Positions 1 through 5,864 of a stretch of DNA of 7,451 bases are shown piece by piece (the stretch's first letter is position 1; each line of letters begins with the position of its first letter). Location: NCBI GenBank assembly GCA_919901335.1, contig CAKKOZ010000148.1:1-7451 (forward strand), in the 5' to 3' direction. A model generated the notes under the pieces. It ran no database searches and was not told the DNA's origin. It saw only the letters and a list, made by a program, of their open reading frames with translations. Origin of the DNA: Nitrospiria bacterium. Lineage in GTDB: Bacteria; Nitrospirota; Nitrospiria; JACQBZ01. Both the position numbers and the translations under genes were made by a program.

Positions 1-227
1 CGGGATTTCGGGCCTTTGCCGCGCCCGGTCAGAAGCCAGTCCACCGTGACCTTCCCGTAATTCACGATCCGGACCAGGAGTTCCGGGTTTGGAATCCGTC
101 CATGTTCGTAGCGGCTCACATAGTTTTGTTTGCGGACGCCGATCGTCTTTGCAAAATCGGTCTGATTCATTTTTCCGCGGATGGCGCGGATCCGCTGGCC
201 GACCAGCGTCTTGGATACGTTCTTCAT
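1..227 (-). CDS. XRE/Cro-C1 family helix-turn-helix regulator (3' end outside window)
   Basis: Reverse-strand ORF of about 75 codons, open to the left edge, so the C-terminus is missing. Translation begins MKNVSKTLVGQRIRAIRG and continues with MNQTDFAKTIGVRKQNYVSR, YEHGRIPNPELLVRI and VDWLLTGRG. This is the five-helix Cro/C1 pattern: helix 1 at about residues 6-17, the Q-x-x-F-A-x-x-I-G-V turn-recognition pair at about 21-37, the YE-x-G-x-x-P segment, and the closing W-L-L-T-G-x-G often seen in stand-alone XRE repressors. The start at 227 is chosen because a run of seven G lies 7 nt upstream on the coding strand; an ATG at 232 hits a stop after two codons. The gene is downstream of rluD on the same strand but has its own promoter. 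It probably represses transcription; target and ligand are unknown. No effector domain is visible in the part present. Family assignment is confident, function is not. Confidence 0.85.
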   Translation of the reverse strand, partial: MKNVSKTLVGQRIRAIRGKMNQTDFAKTIGVRKQNYVSRYEHGRIPNPELLVRIVNYGKVTVDWLLTGRGKGPKS

Positions 228-243
228 TTCATGTCCCCCCCTG

Positions 244-295
244 GTTGAAGTTTTCGATCCCTGTACAGCATGAAGACGGAGTGTCGTTGAACTTT
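244..295. promoter_or_regulatory. Possible operator: paired 10-mer direct repeats with a central palindrome
   Basis: The leader of the XRE gene holds two near-identical 10-mers on the plus strand, GTTGAAGTTT (244-253) and GTTGAACTTT (286-295). They match at nine of ten positions and start exactly 42 bp apart, about four helical turns. Between them is a perfect 8-bp palindrome, CTGTACAG (261-268). The right-hand copy abuts the predicted transcription start. Small XRE repressors commonly bind short symmetric sites at their own promoter, so autoregulation is plausible. The elements are short and chance is a real alternative. Nothing else is seen in the 228-338 gap apart from the promoter and the ribosome binding site. 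Confidence 0.3.
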
Positions 296-302
296 GGCAC
301 GG

Positions 303-332
303 AGTATACCGTTGGTTGGTCGTGGAAGTCAA
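303..332 (-). promoter_or_regulatory. Putative sigma70-type promoter for the XRE regulator
   Basis: On the minus strand TTGACT (327-332) and TATACT (303-308) are separated by 18 nt, five of six matches to consensus in each box. Transcription would start near 296 and give a leader of about 70 nt before the regulator's ATG at 227. It lies immediately after the rluD stop codon, so the regulator can be transcribed independently of the ileS-lspA-rluD operon. No intrinsic terminator is visible between rluD and this promoter, so read-through from the operon is also possible. Confidence 0.6.
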
Positions 333-338
333 GAGTGT

Positions 339-1295
339 TTAGGATGGGGCCGGAGAATGCCGTAGGATCTCGAGGGCCCGCTCCATGTCGGCCGGGAGCG
401 GCGCAGAGAATTCGACGTAGTCCCGATGTTCCGGGTGGATAAATCCCAGACGTTCGGCATGAAGCATCTGCCGGTCCGCGGGTACGGACTCGAGAATCGC
501 CGGCCGGCCGCCGTAAACCCGGTCGCCCAGAACGGGATGCTGCAGGGATGCGAAATGGACCCGGATCTGATGGGTGCGCCCGGTCTGGGGGAGCACCTCG
601 ACCCGCGTGGCCGCCGCAAAACGTTCGATCACGCGGTAGACCGTCTTGGCCTCTCGCGGTCGGGCCGTCCGGTGGGAGATTTTCTTCCGTTCCCATCGGT
701 CCCGGCCGATCGCCAGGTCAATCGTCCCGCTGTTTTTCCGAAGGCGGCCCACCACGAGGGCCTGATACTGTTTCCGGATGGAATGGTTCTTGAATTGAAG
801 GGACAGGGATCGGTGGGCTGAATCGGTCTTGGCCACCACGACCACGCCCGAAGTGTCCTTGTCCAGCCGATGAACCAACCCCGGCCGCTCGCGGCCGCCG
901 ATCCCGGAGAGGTCTTTACAGTGGGCCAGGAGGGCATGAACCAGTGTTCCGGTATAATGGCCCGGTGCGGGATGCATCACCAGCCCGGCCGGTTTATTCA
1001 AAACGATCAGGGCCGAGTCTTCGTACAACACATCCAGCGGGATTGGTTCCGGCACAAGGTCCAGGGGAGTCGGGGTCGGGATTCGACAAACCAAACGATC
1101 ACCGGGACGGATCTTGTAGTGAGGCTTCACCACGAGCCCGTTTACCCGAATATCGCCCTCCTTGATCAGCCGCTGAAGAAACGTGCGGGAGGGGTGCACT
1201 TGCTGCCGGATCAGGTAGTGATCCAGCCTCTCGAAGGCGAACTTGGGGGTGACGGTGAATTCCTGCGAAACGATCGGATGGGTTGCTTTAGGCAT
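339..1295 (-). CDS. rluD: RluD-type 23S rRNA pseudouridine synthase
   Basis: Converts specific uridines of 23S rRNA (helix 69 in the RluD subfamily) to pseudouridine, in the cytoplasm during ribosome assembly. Numbered from the longest ATG start (1313, 324 residues), an N-terminal S4 RNA-binding domain spans about residues 28-80 (ERLDHYLIRQQVHPSRTFLQ, then IKEGDIRVNG). The RluA/RluC/RluD catalytic domain follows, with the family signature GLVHRLDKDTSG and catalytic Asp151, then GRTHQIRVHFASLQHPVLGD at about 245-264. Length matches E. coli RluD (326). I prefer the ATG at 1295 (318 residues): it overlaps the lspA stop by only 8 nt, and the distance to the S4 domain fits E. coli RluD better. Neither start has a clear Shine-Dalgarno site, which suggests coupling to lspA translation. 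It is the last gene of the ileS-lspA-rluD run. RluC or another RluA-family specificity cannot be excluded from sequence alone, though linkage to lspA is typical of RluD-like proteins. Confidence 0.93.
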   Translation of the reverse strand: MPKATHPIVSQEFTVTPKFAFERLDHYLIRQQVHPSRTFLQRLIKEGDIRVNGLVVKPHYKIRPGDRLVCRIPTPTPLDLVPEPIPLDVLYEDSALIVLNKPAGLVMHPAPGHYTGTLVHALLAHCKDLSGIGGRERPGLVHRLDKDTSGVVVVAKTDSAHRSLSLQFKNHSIRKQYQALVVGRLRKNSGTIDLAIGRDRWERKKISHRTARPREAKTVYRVIERFAAATRVEVLPQTGRTHQIRVHFASLQHPVLGDRVYGGRPAILESVPADRQMLHAERLGFIHPEHRDYVEFSAPLPADMERALEILRHSPAPS

Positions 1296-1839
1296 GCGCG
1301 GAAGGGTTCTCATCCGGCGGATTCGCTCTGCGGTCCTCGCGGATGAAATACCAGATCATCAATGCGACACCGATGCTGATCGAGGAGTCGGCCACGTTGA
1401 AGGCCGGCCAGTGGTACGAGCCGATATAAAAATCAAGAAAGTCGGTCACGTCCCCGAACCGGAGCCGGTCCGCCAGATTTCCCATCGCTCCGCCCATCAC
1501 CATGGCGATCGACAGGCGGCCCAGCCAGGCCTCTTTGGGCGTTTTTACAAAGAGCGTCCACAAAAAAACGATGGCGACGACCGAGATCGTTGCAAAGAAG
1601 GCGATCCTCAGGCCGTTGCCATGCTCGGCGAAGAGTCCGAAGGCCGCTCCCGGGTTTCGGATATAGGTGAGGCTGAAGAGGCGGTTGATGATCGGGATGG
1701 ATTCGTGAAGCTGCATGGTTTGCTGAATGACCGCCTTTGTGACCTGATCCAGGATGAGAATCGTCCCGGCCACGGCAGCCAGAAAAAGATAACGGCGCGA
1801 CGCTTCGGCGATCTTTTTGACGACGGTTGCAAGCGTCAT
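1288..1839 (-). CDS. lspA: Lipoprotein signal peptidase (signal peptidase II)
   Basis: Inner-membrane aspartyl protease that removes the signal peptide from prolipoproteins after the lipobox Cys has been diacylglyceryl-modified. The 183-residue product has four likely membrane segments, at about 17-36, 78-98, 107-123 and 149-167. Family motifs are all present: LDQVTK near 30-35, YIRNPGAAFGLF at 59-70, GGAMGNLADRLRFG at 116-129, then VTDFLDF and FNVADSSI. These carry the two catalytic aspartates, Asp133 and Asp151, 18 residues apart as in E. coli. The start is the ATG one nucleotide after the ileS stop codon. A longer ORF from 1908 would add 23 proline/alanine-rich residues overlapping ileS and makes the protein longer than usual. 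The C-terminal tail (REDRRANPPDENPSAHA) is charged and probably cytoplasmic. ileS-lspA adjacency is widely conserved in bacteria. Presence of this gene says only that lipoproteins are made. Confidence 0.95.
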   Translation of the reverse strand: MTLATVVKKIAEASRRYLFLAAVAGTILILDQVTKAVIQQTMQLHESIPIINRLFSLTYIRNPGAAFGLFAEHGNGLRIAFFATISVVAIVFLWTLFVKTPKEAWLGRLSIAMVMGGAMGNLADRLRFGDVTDFLDFYIGSYHWPAFNVADSSISIGVALMIWYFIREDRRANPPDENPSAHA

Positions 1840-1840
1840 C

Positions 1841-4621
1841 TTAGCCCACCGCCCCGGCGCAGCGGGCGCAGAGCTGGGGTTGCCGTGGATTTTTTCCGAC
1901 GGTGTCACGATAAAACCAGCAGCGACCGCATTTCGGGTCGTCGGAGCGGGTCACGACCACGTCAAAGGCTCCGGACGGCTCTTGCGGAGTCTTGGAGGGT
2001 TCCAAGATCACTTTGGCCACGATGAAGATGGAACCGAGCAGCGGCTCATATGGGTGCAGGAAATCATAGAGGGATCTTTCGGCGATGAGCCGCACCTGGG
2101 CCTCCTGCGAGGCCCCTATCACTTTCTCGTTACGTTTTTCCTCGAGTGCTTTGTTTACAGTGTCCCGCACGGTTAGTAGTTTTTCCCATCGCTCCTCGAT
2201 CGATGCGTCGACGGCGGCTTCACGGACGTCCGGCAACGGCGTGAGATGAACGCTGTCGTGGTCTCGAAGCCCGCGTGGAATTTGGTTCCAGATCTCCTCG
2301 GCCGTGAATGAAAGGATTGGCGCCATGAGACGGGTGAGCGCGTTCAACGTTTCGAACAGAACCCGTTGCGCCGCCCGGCGGGACGGGGATCCGGCCGGAT
2401 CGGAATAAAGACGGTCTTTTAAGATGTCCAGGTAGATCGCGCTCAAGTCCACGGCGCAGAAATTGTTCAGCGCATGGAACACCGTGTGAAACTCGAACTG
2501 GGCATAGCCTCGGCGCACCCGCCGGACCAATCCTTGAAGCCGGTGCAACGCCCAGCGGTCGATTTCCTCCAGCGCCTCATCCGGAACCGTGTCCCGTTTT
2601 GGGTCGTAGTCGTACAGGTTGCCGAGCAGGAAGCGGCTTGTGTTCCGGATCTTCCGGTAGGCCTCGATCAGATGAGACAGAATTTCCTGCGAGATTCGGA
2701 TATCTTCACGAAAATCGGTTGCCGCGATCCAGAGCCGCAGTATTTCGGCCCCGTGTTTCTCAATTACTTCCTGCGGCGCGACCACGTTGCCGGCCGACTT
2801 GGACATCTTTTTTCCGGCGCCGTCCACGACGAAGCCGTGGGTCAGGACAGCCTTATAGGGCGGCCGACCCTCCGTCAGCAACGACGTGAGGAGAGCGCTG
2901 TGAAACCAGCCGCGATGCTGATCCGAACCTTCGAGATAGAGATCAGCCGGCCAGGATAATTCCGGTCGTATCCTGAGCACCGCCGCGTGGCTGACGCCCG
3001 ATTCAAACCAGACATCCAGTATATCGTTCTCTTTGGCAAACCGGCCGCTCTTGCATTTCGGGCAGGTCGTTCCCTTCGGCAGAAGTTCCTCGGCCGGTTT
3101 TGAAAACCAGATATCGCTCCCGCCTTCGCGTTCCATCCGGCCCGCGACATGATTCACGATGTCGGGTGTGAAGAGAAGTTCTTTGCAGTCGAGGCATGAG
3201 AAGGCGACGATCGGCACGCCCCAGGCCCGCTGCCGGGAGATGCACCAGTCCGGGCGGTTTTCGATCATTCCATAGATCCGGTCCCGTCCCCATTTGGGAA
3301 TCCATTCCACATCGTCGTCGATCGCCTTCAGCGCGCTGTGGCGGAGACCCTTCGTTTCCATCGAGATAAACCATTGCTCCGTCGCGCGAAAGATCACCGG
3401 TTTCTTGCACCGCCAGCAGTGGGGATAGGAATGGGTGATGGCTTCTTCCTTGAGCAACATCCCGCGATCTTTAAGCAGTGCGATGATCGGCTTGTTCGCC
3501 TCAAACACTTTCTGGCCCGCGAACGGGCCGGTTTCTTGGGTAAATTTCCCATGAGCATCAACTGGAGCATAGACCTCGAGGCCGTAGCGCTGCCCGACTT
3601 CGTAGTCCTCCTGGCCGTGGCCGGGGGCGGTATGCACGCAGCCGGTGCCCTGGTCTTTTGTGACGTGCTCTCCCGCGATGACGGGTACAGTGAGATCGAG
3701 CCAGGGATGTCGGCAGAGAATCGGCGGATCGGTCATCCTCGATCCCGAGAACTGGGGCCCTATTTCAACGTCCTGAAGCTTCAAGTCGAACGCCTTAAGA
3801 CAACTCTCGATTAAGTATCCAGCGATGATTAGATTGCCTGCTTTGGTTTTAACCAAATGGTAGTTGAAATTGGGATGAACGCTTATCGCCCTATTCGCCA
3901 CCAGGGTCCACGGTGTGGTGGTCCAAATCACCACAGCGGTATTGTTATCAATCGGGAAAAGACTTCGGGCATCGACGACCCGAAACTTCACATAGATCGA
4001 CGGCGAGGTGTGGTCTTCGTATTCCACCTCGGCTTCGGCCAGTGCCGTCTCGTCGTTGGGGCACCAGAGCACCGGTTTCTTCGCACGATAGACCGCGCCG
4101 GTTGCGACCACCTTGCCGAATTCACGGACGATGGCGGCCTCGTACGCGGGGTTCATCGTCAAATAGGGACGGTTCCAATCGCCCAGTCCGCCGAGTCGTT
4201 TGAATTCCTCCCGCTGAATCGTGATAAATTTATCGGCATAGTCACGGCAGAGGTTACGGATCTCGGTCTGGCTTATTTCCCGTTTCTTCGGCCCAAGATC
4301 TTTTAAAACCTGATGCTCGATCGGAAGGCCGTGACAATCCCAGCCCGGGACGTAGGGCGTTAAATAACCCTCCATTGCCTTCGATTTGACCACGAAATCC
4401 TTCAGCGTCTTGTTGAGAGCATGGCCGATATGAATCCGCCCATTCGCATACGGCGGGCCGTCGTGAAGAATGTAACGGGGGCGGTCGCGGTTCTGTTCCT
4501 GGAGCCGTTCATAAAGCCGGTCCCGATCCCACTGGGCCAGGAGCTGCGGTTCCCTTTGGTTGAGATTGGCCTTCATGGGGAAATCGGTTTTGGGGAGGTT
4601 GAGTGTCGGTTTATAGTCCAT
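1841..4621 (-). CDS. ileS: Isoleucyl-tRNA synthetase
   Basis: Cytoplasmic class Ia synthetase that charges tRNA-Ile with isoleucine and hydrolyses mischarged Val-tRNA-Ile. The 926-residue length is close to E. coli IleS (938), and the N-terminus (MDYKPTLNLPKTDFPMKANL) closely resembles the E. coli one, supporting the ATG at 4621. Landmarks in order: ILHDGPPYANG then HIGH at 64-67; GWDCHGLPIE at 93-102; the CP1 editing domain with WTTTPWTL at 233-240 and GTGCVHTAPGHGQEDY at 325-340 (editing Asp339); CxxC pairs at 476/479 and 520/523; LEGSDQHRGWFHS at 563-575; KMSKS at 605-609; an anticodon-binding helical domain; and a C-terminal zinc knuckle with Cys898, Cys901, Cys918 and Cys921. HIGH, KMSKS and the terminal zinc site fit the common bacterial type rather than the eukaryote-like IleS2. 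First gene of the run with lspA and rluD, with its own promoter. The roughly 45-nt leader is too short for a T-box riboswitch. Confidence 0.98.
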   Translation of the reverse strand: MDYKPTLNLPKTDFPMKANLNQREPQLLAQWDRDRLYERLQEQNRDRPRYILHDGPPYANGRIHIGHALNKTLKDFVVKSKAMEGYLTPYVPGWDCHGLPIEHQVLKDLGPKKREISQTEIRNLCRDYADKFITIQREEFKRLGGLGDWNRPYLTMNPAYEAAIVREFGKVVATGAVYRAKKPVLWCPNDETALAEAEVEYEDHTSPSIYVKFRVVDARSLFPIDNNTAVVIWTTTPWTLVANRAISVHPNFNYHLVKTKAGNLIIAGYLIESCLKAFDLKLQDVEIGPQFSGSRMTDPPILCRHPWLDLTVPVIAGEHVTKDQGTGCVHTAPGHGQEDYEVGQRYGLEVYAPVDAHGKFTQETGPFAGQKVFEANKPIIALLKDRGMLLKEEAITHSYPHCWRCKKPVIFRATEQWFISMETKGLRHSALKAIDDDVEWIPKWGRDRIYGMIENRPDWCISRQRAWGVPIVAFSCLDCKELLFTPDIVNHVAGRMEREGGSDIWFSKPAEELLPKGTTCPKCKSGRFAKENDILDVWFESGVSHAAVLRIRPELSWPADLYLEGSDQHRGWFHSALLTSLLTEGRPPYKAVLTHGFVVDGAGKKMSKSAGNVVAPQEVIEKHGAEILRLWIAATDFREDIRISQEILSHLIEAYRKIRNTSRFLLGNLYDYDPKRDTVPDEALEEIDRWALHRLQGLVRRVRRGYAQFEFHTVFHALNNFCAVDLSAIYLDILKDRLYSDPAGSPSRRAAQRVLFETLNALTRLMAPILSFTAEEIWNQIPRGLRDHDSVHLTPLPDVREAAVDASIEERWEKLLTVRDTVNKALEEKRNEKVIGASQEAQVRLIAERSLYDFLHPYEPLLGSIFIVAKVILEPSKTPQEPSGAFDVVVTRSDDPKCGRCWFYRDTVGKNPRQPQLCARCAGAVG

Positions 4622-4651
4622 CTTATTCTTGATCCAAATTCTCTAACTCAT

Positions 4652-4663
4652 CTAAACGTTTAG
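4652..4663. promoter_or_regulatory. 12-bp perfect palindrome in the ileS leader
   Basis: CTAAACGTTTAG is its own reverse complement. It sits just downstream of the predicted ileS transcription start (about 4666) and about 30 nt before the ileS ATG. This position suits a roadblock-type operator or a dimeric protein site. The symmetry is seen directly; any regulatory role is inference. As RNA it would make only a poor hairpin, since a perfect palindrome leaves no loop. Confidence 0.3.
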
Positions 4664-4672
4664 GATTTTCCG

Positions 4673-4701
4673 ATAGTAACATCCTCGATGGACCTTGTCA
4701 A
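4673..4701 (-). promoter_or_regulatory. Promoter of the ileS-lspA-rluD operon
   Basis: On the minus strand a perfect TTGACA (4696-4701) and TACTAT (4673-4678, five of six consensus) are separated by exactly 17 nt, an excellent housekeeping-sigma promoter. Transcription would begin near 4666, giving a leader of about 45 nt to the ileS ATG at 4621. The promoter is back-to-back with the one for the divergent heme-family gene. The two -35 boxes are 40 bp apart, so binding of polymerase or a regulator at one could affect the other. Confidence 0.8.
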
Positions 4702-4741
4702 GGAAGCGGGTTGGGTCGAAATTACGACCTGAGAAAAAAAA

Positions 4742-4770
4742 TTGACAAATCGGATCGAACTCATCACAAT
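4742..4770 (+). promoter_or_regulatory. Promoter of the PCP_red-chlorite dismutase-family gene
   Basis: A perfect TTGACA (4742-4747) is followed after 17 nt by CACAAT (4765-4770), four of six matches to the -10 consensus. Transcription would start near 4777, leaving a short leader of about 22 nt. That leader contains a strong Shine-Dalgarno sequence, GGGAGGAA (4789-4796), which fixes the ATG at 4800. An A-tract of eight or more bases just upstream of the -35 box (around 4734-4741) could act as an UP-like element. Confidence 0.7.
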
Positions 4771-4799
4771 AGGGCGATTCTAAATACTGGGAGGAATCT

Positions 4800-5747
4800 A
4801 TGAGTGACCATGAAAACGTTGAGACCGCGACAGCCGCACAACCCCAATGGACAGAGGAAGGCCGGGCCCTTATGCAAAACGTTCCGTTCATTGTCCGAAA
4901 ATCGGCCATGCGGAGCGTGGAAGAGTTTGCCAAAAGCCGGAGCATCAGTGTGATCGATCCGTCCGTCATTGCTCAGGCACGGGCGGCCAAGGAACGGGGA
5001 GACGTTCCGACCCCGCAGGTTCAGGAAGGGGTTCAGCCCGCGCAGAAACGCCCGGTGGCCCAACAGTATGTCAGCTTTCTGTTCTACCGAGTTGACCCCG
5101 CCTGGCGACGGCTGCCCCCGTCCGAACGGGAACAGGGGAAGAAGGAATTTGCCAAGGTCGTGGAGGAGTACACCAAGGACCGGAAGCAGTTTATGGTGAT
5201 GACTTACTCCACGATGGGCACCCGCGCCGATGTGGATTTTATGATGTGGCGGATCGGCTACTCGCTGGAGACCATGCAGGAGTTCACGGCCAAACTGTTC
5301 GCCACAAAACTGGGCCACTACCTGACCACGCCGTATTCGTATTTTTCCATTACCAAGCGGTCCGTCTACGTGGACAAGATCAATCCGGAGCATGAGGAAC
5401 AGCGGCTTCGGGTTATTCCCGGCAAGGCCCAGTATCTTTTTATGTATCCGTTTGTAAAGACCCCCGAGTGGTACCTTCTGACCAAACATACCCGGCAGGG
5501 GATGATGGACGAGCATATCATTGTCGGGAACAAGTATCCCTCGGTCAAGTTGAACACGACGTATTCGTTCGGGCTGGACGATCAGGAATTTTCGCTTGCG
5601 TTTGAGACGGATAAGCCGGAAGACTTCGTCAATCTGCTGATGGATCTTCGCGAAACCCAGGGGAGGCTCTATACCCAGCGGGACACGCCGATTTTCACCT
5701 GCGTCAACCGGGGTCTGAAAGAGACGCTGGATCTGCTCGGGGGATAG
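4800..5747 (+). CDS. Chlorite dismutase/HemQ-family heme protein fused to an N-terminal PCP_red-like domain
   Basis: Soluble 315-residue protein with no signal peptide. Residues 17-62 (WTEEGRALMQNVPFIVRKSA, then RSVEEFAKSRSISVID) resemble the PCP_red domain found at the C-terminus of protochlorophyllide reductase subunit B. A Pro/Gln-rich linker (about 63-88) leads to a chlorite dismutase-family dimeric alpha/beta-barrel domain, about 90-302. Its first half carries TRADVDFMMWRIGYSLETMQ; its second half carries MYPFVKTPEWYLL, the likely proximal heme ligand His239 and FGLDDQEFSLAFETDKPEDF. Compared from memory with Nitrospira Cld, the distal catalytic Arg is replaced (Leu251, with Asn252 beside it), and Tyr216 occupies the position of the catalytic Tyr of HemQ/ChdC. 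This favours coproheme decarboxylase-like chemistry (coproheme III to heme b) over chlorite breakdown. The nearby hemY/cgoX supports a heme-synthesis role. Start fixed by a strong ribosome binding site. Family is confident; exact reaction and the N-terminal domain's job are inference. I give no gene symbol because chdC/hemQ is not proven. Confidence 0.85.
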   Translation: MSDHENVETATAAQPQWTEEGRALMQNVPFIVRKSAMRSVEEFAKSRSISVIDPSVIAQARAAKERGDVPTPQVQEGVQPAQKRPVAQQYVSFLFYRVDPAWRRLPPSEREQGKKEFAKVVEEYTKDRKQFMVMTYSTMGTRADVDFMMWRIGYSLETMQEFTAKLFATKLGHYLTTPYSYFSITKRSVYVDKINPEHEEQRLRVIPGKAQYLFMYPFVKTPEWYLLTKHTRQGMMDEHIIVGNKYPSVKLNTTYSFGLDDQEFSLAFETDKPEDFVNLLMDLRETQGRLYTQRDTPIFTCVNRGLKETLDLLGG

Positions 5748-5786
5748 TCGACCGTTTCGTTAACTCTTCCCCATCATCCATTTCAC

Positions 5787-5861
5787 AGCGGCGTAGCTCA
5801 GTGGTAGAGCAGGAGAATCATAATCTCTTGGCCGGGGGTTCAAGTCCCTCCGCCGCTACCA
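5787..5861 (+). tRNA. tRNA with CAU anticodon (probably elongator tRNA-Met; tRNA-Ile2 possible)
   Basis: A full cloverleaf folds by hand: 7-bp acceptor stem AGCGGCG/CGCCGCT; D stem GCTC/GAGC with loop AGTGGTA; anticodon stem GGAGA/TCTCT (first pair G-U) with loop ATCATAA, giving anticodon CAT at 5819-5821; a 5-nt variable region TGGCC; T stem GGGGG/CCCTC (one G-U) with loop TTCAAGT; discriminator A at 5858; and an encoded CCA at 5859-5861. The paired A1-U72 and the absence of three G-C pairs in the anticodon stem rule out the initiator. CAU elongator Met and CAU Ile2 (lysidine-modified) cannot be separated with certainty by eye: the acceptor stem lacks the E. coli Ile2 C4-G69/C5-G68 pairs, while the variable arm resembles Ile2. 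Loop base 32 is an A rather than the usual pyrimidine. It lies 39 nt after the upstream gene with no clear promoter of its own, so co-transcription is possible. Confidence 0.93.
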
Positions 5862-5864
5862 GTT

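Noticed and set aside
1243..2025. Plus-strand 260-residue open frame opposite lspA and ileS
   Set aside because: It is antisense to well-recognised genes, has no family resemblance and a low-complexity charged composition; it is a shadow of GC-rich coding DNA.
4645..4653. Three-codon upstream frame (ATG AGT TAG) in the ileS leader
   Set aside because: It has no ribosome binding site and is too short to separate from chance.
4622..4672. T-box or other riboswitch in the ileS leader
   Set aside because: With the promoter at 4673-4701 the leader is only about 45 nt, too short for a T-box specifier stem plus antiterminator, and no T-box core sequence is seen.
4764..5516. Minus-strand 250-residue open frame opposite the chlorite dismutase-family gene
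   Set aside because: The plus-strand gene has a promoter, a Shine-Dalgarno site and clear family motifs; the antisense frame is rich in His/Gly/Leu, resembles nothing known and covers the opposite promoter.
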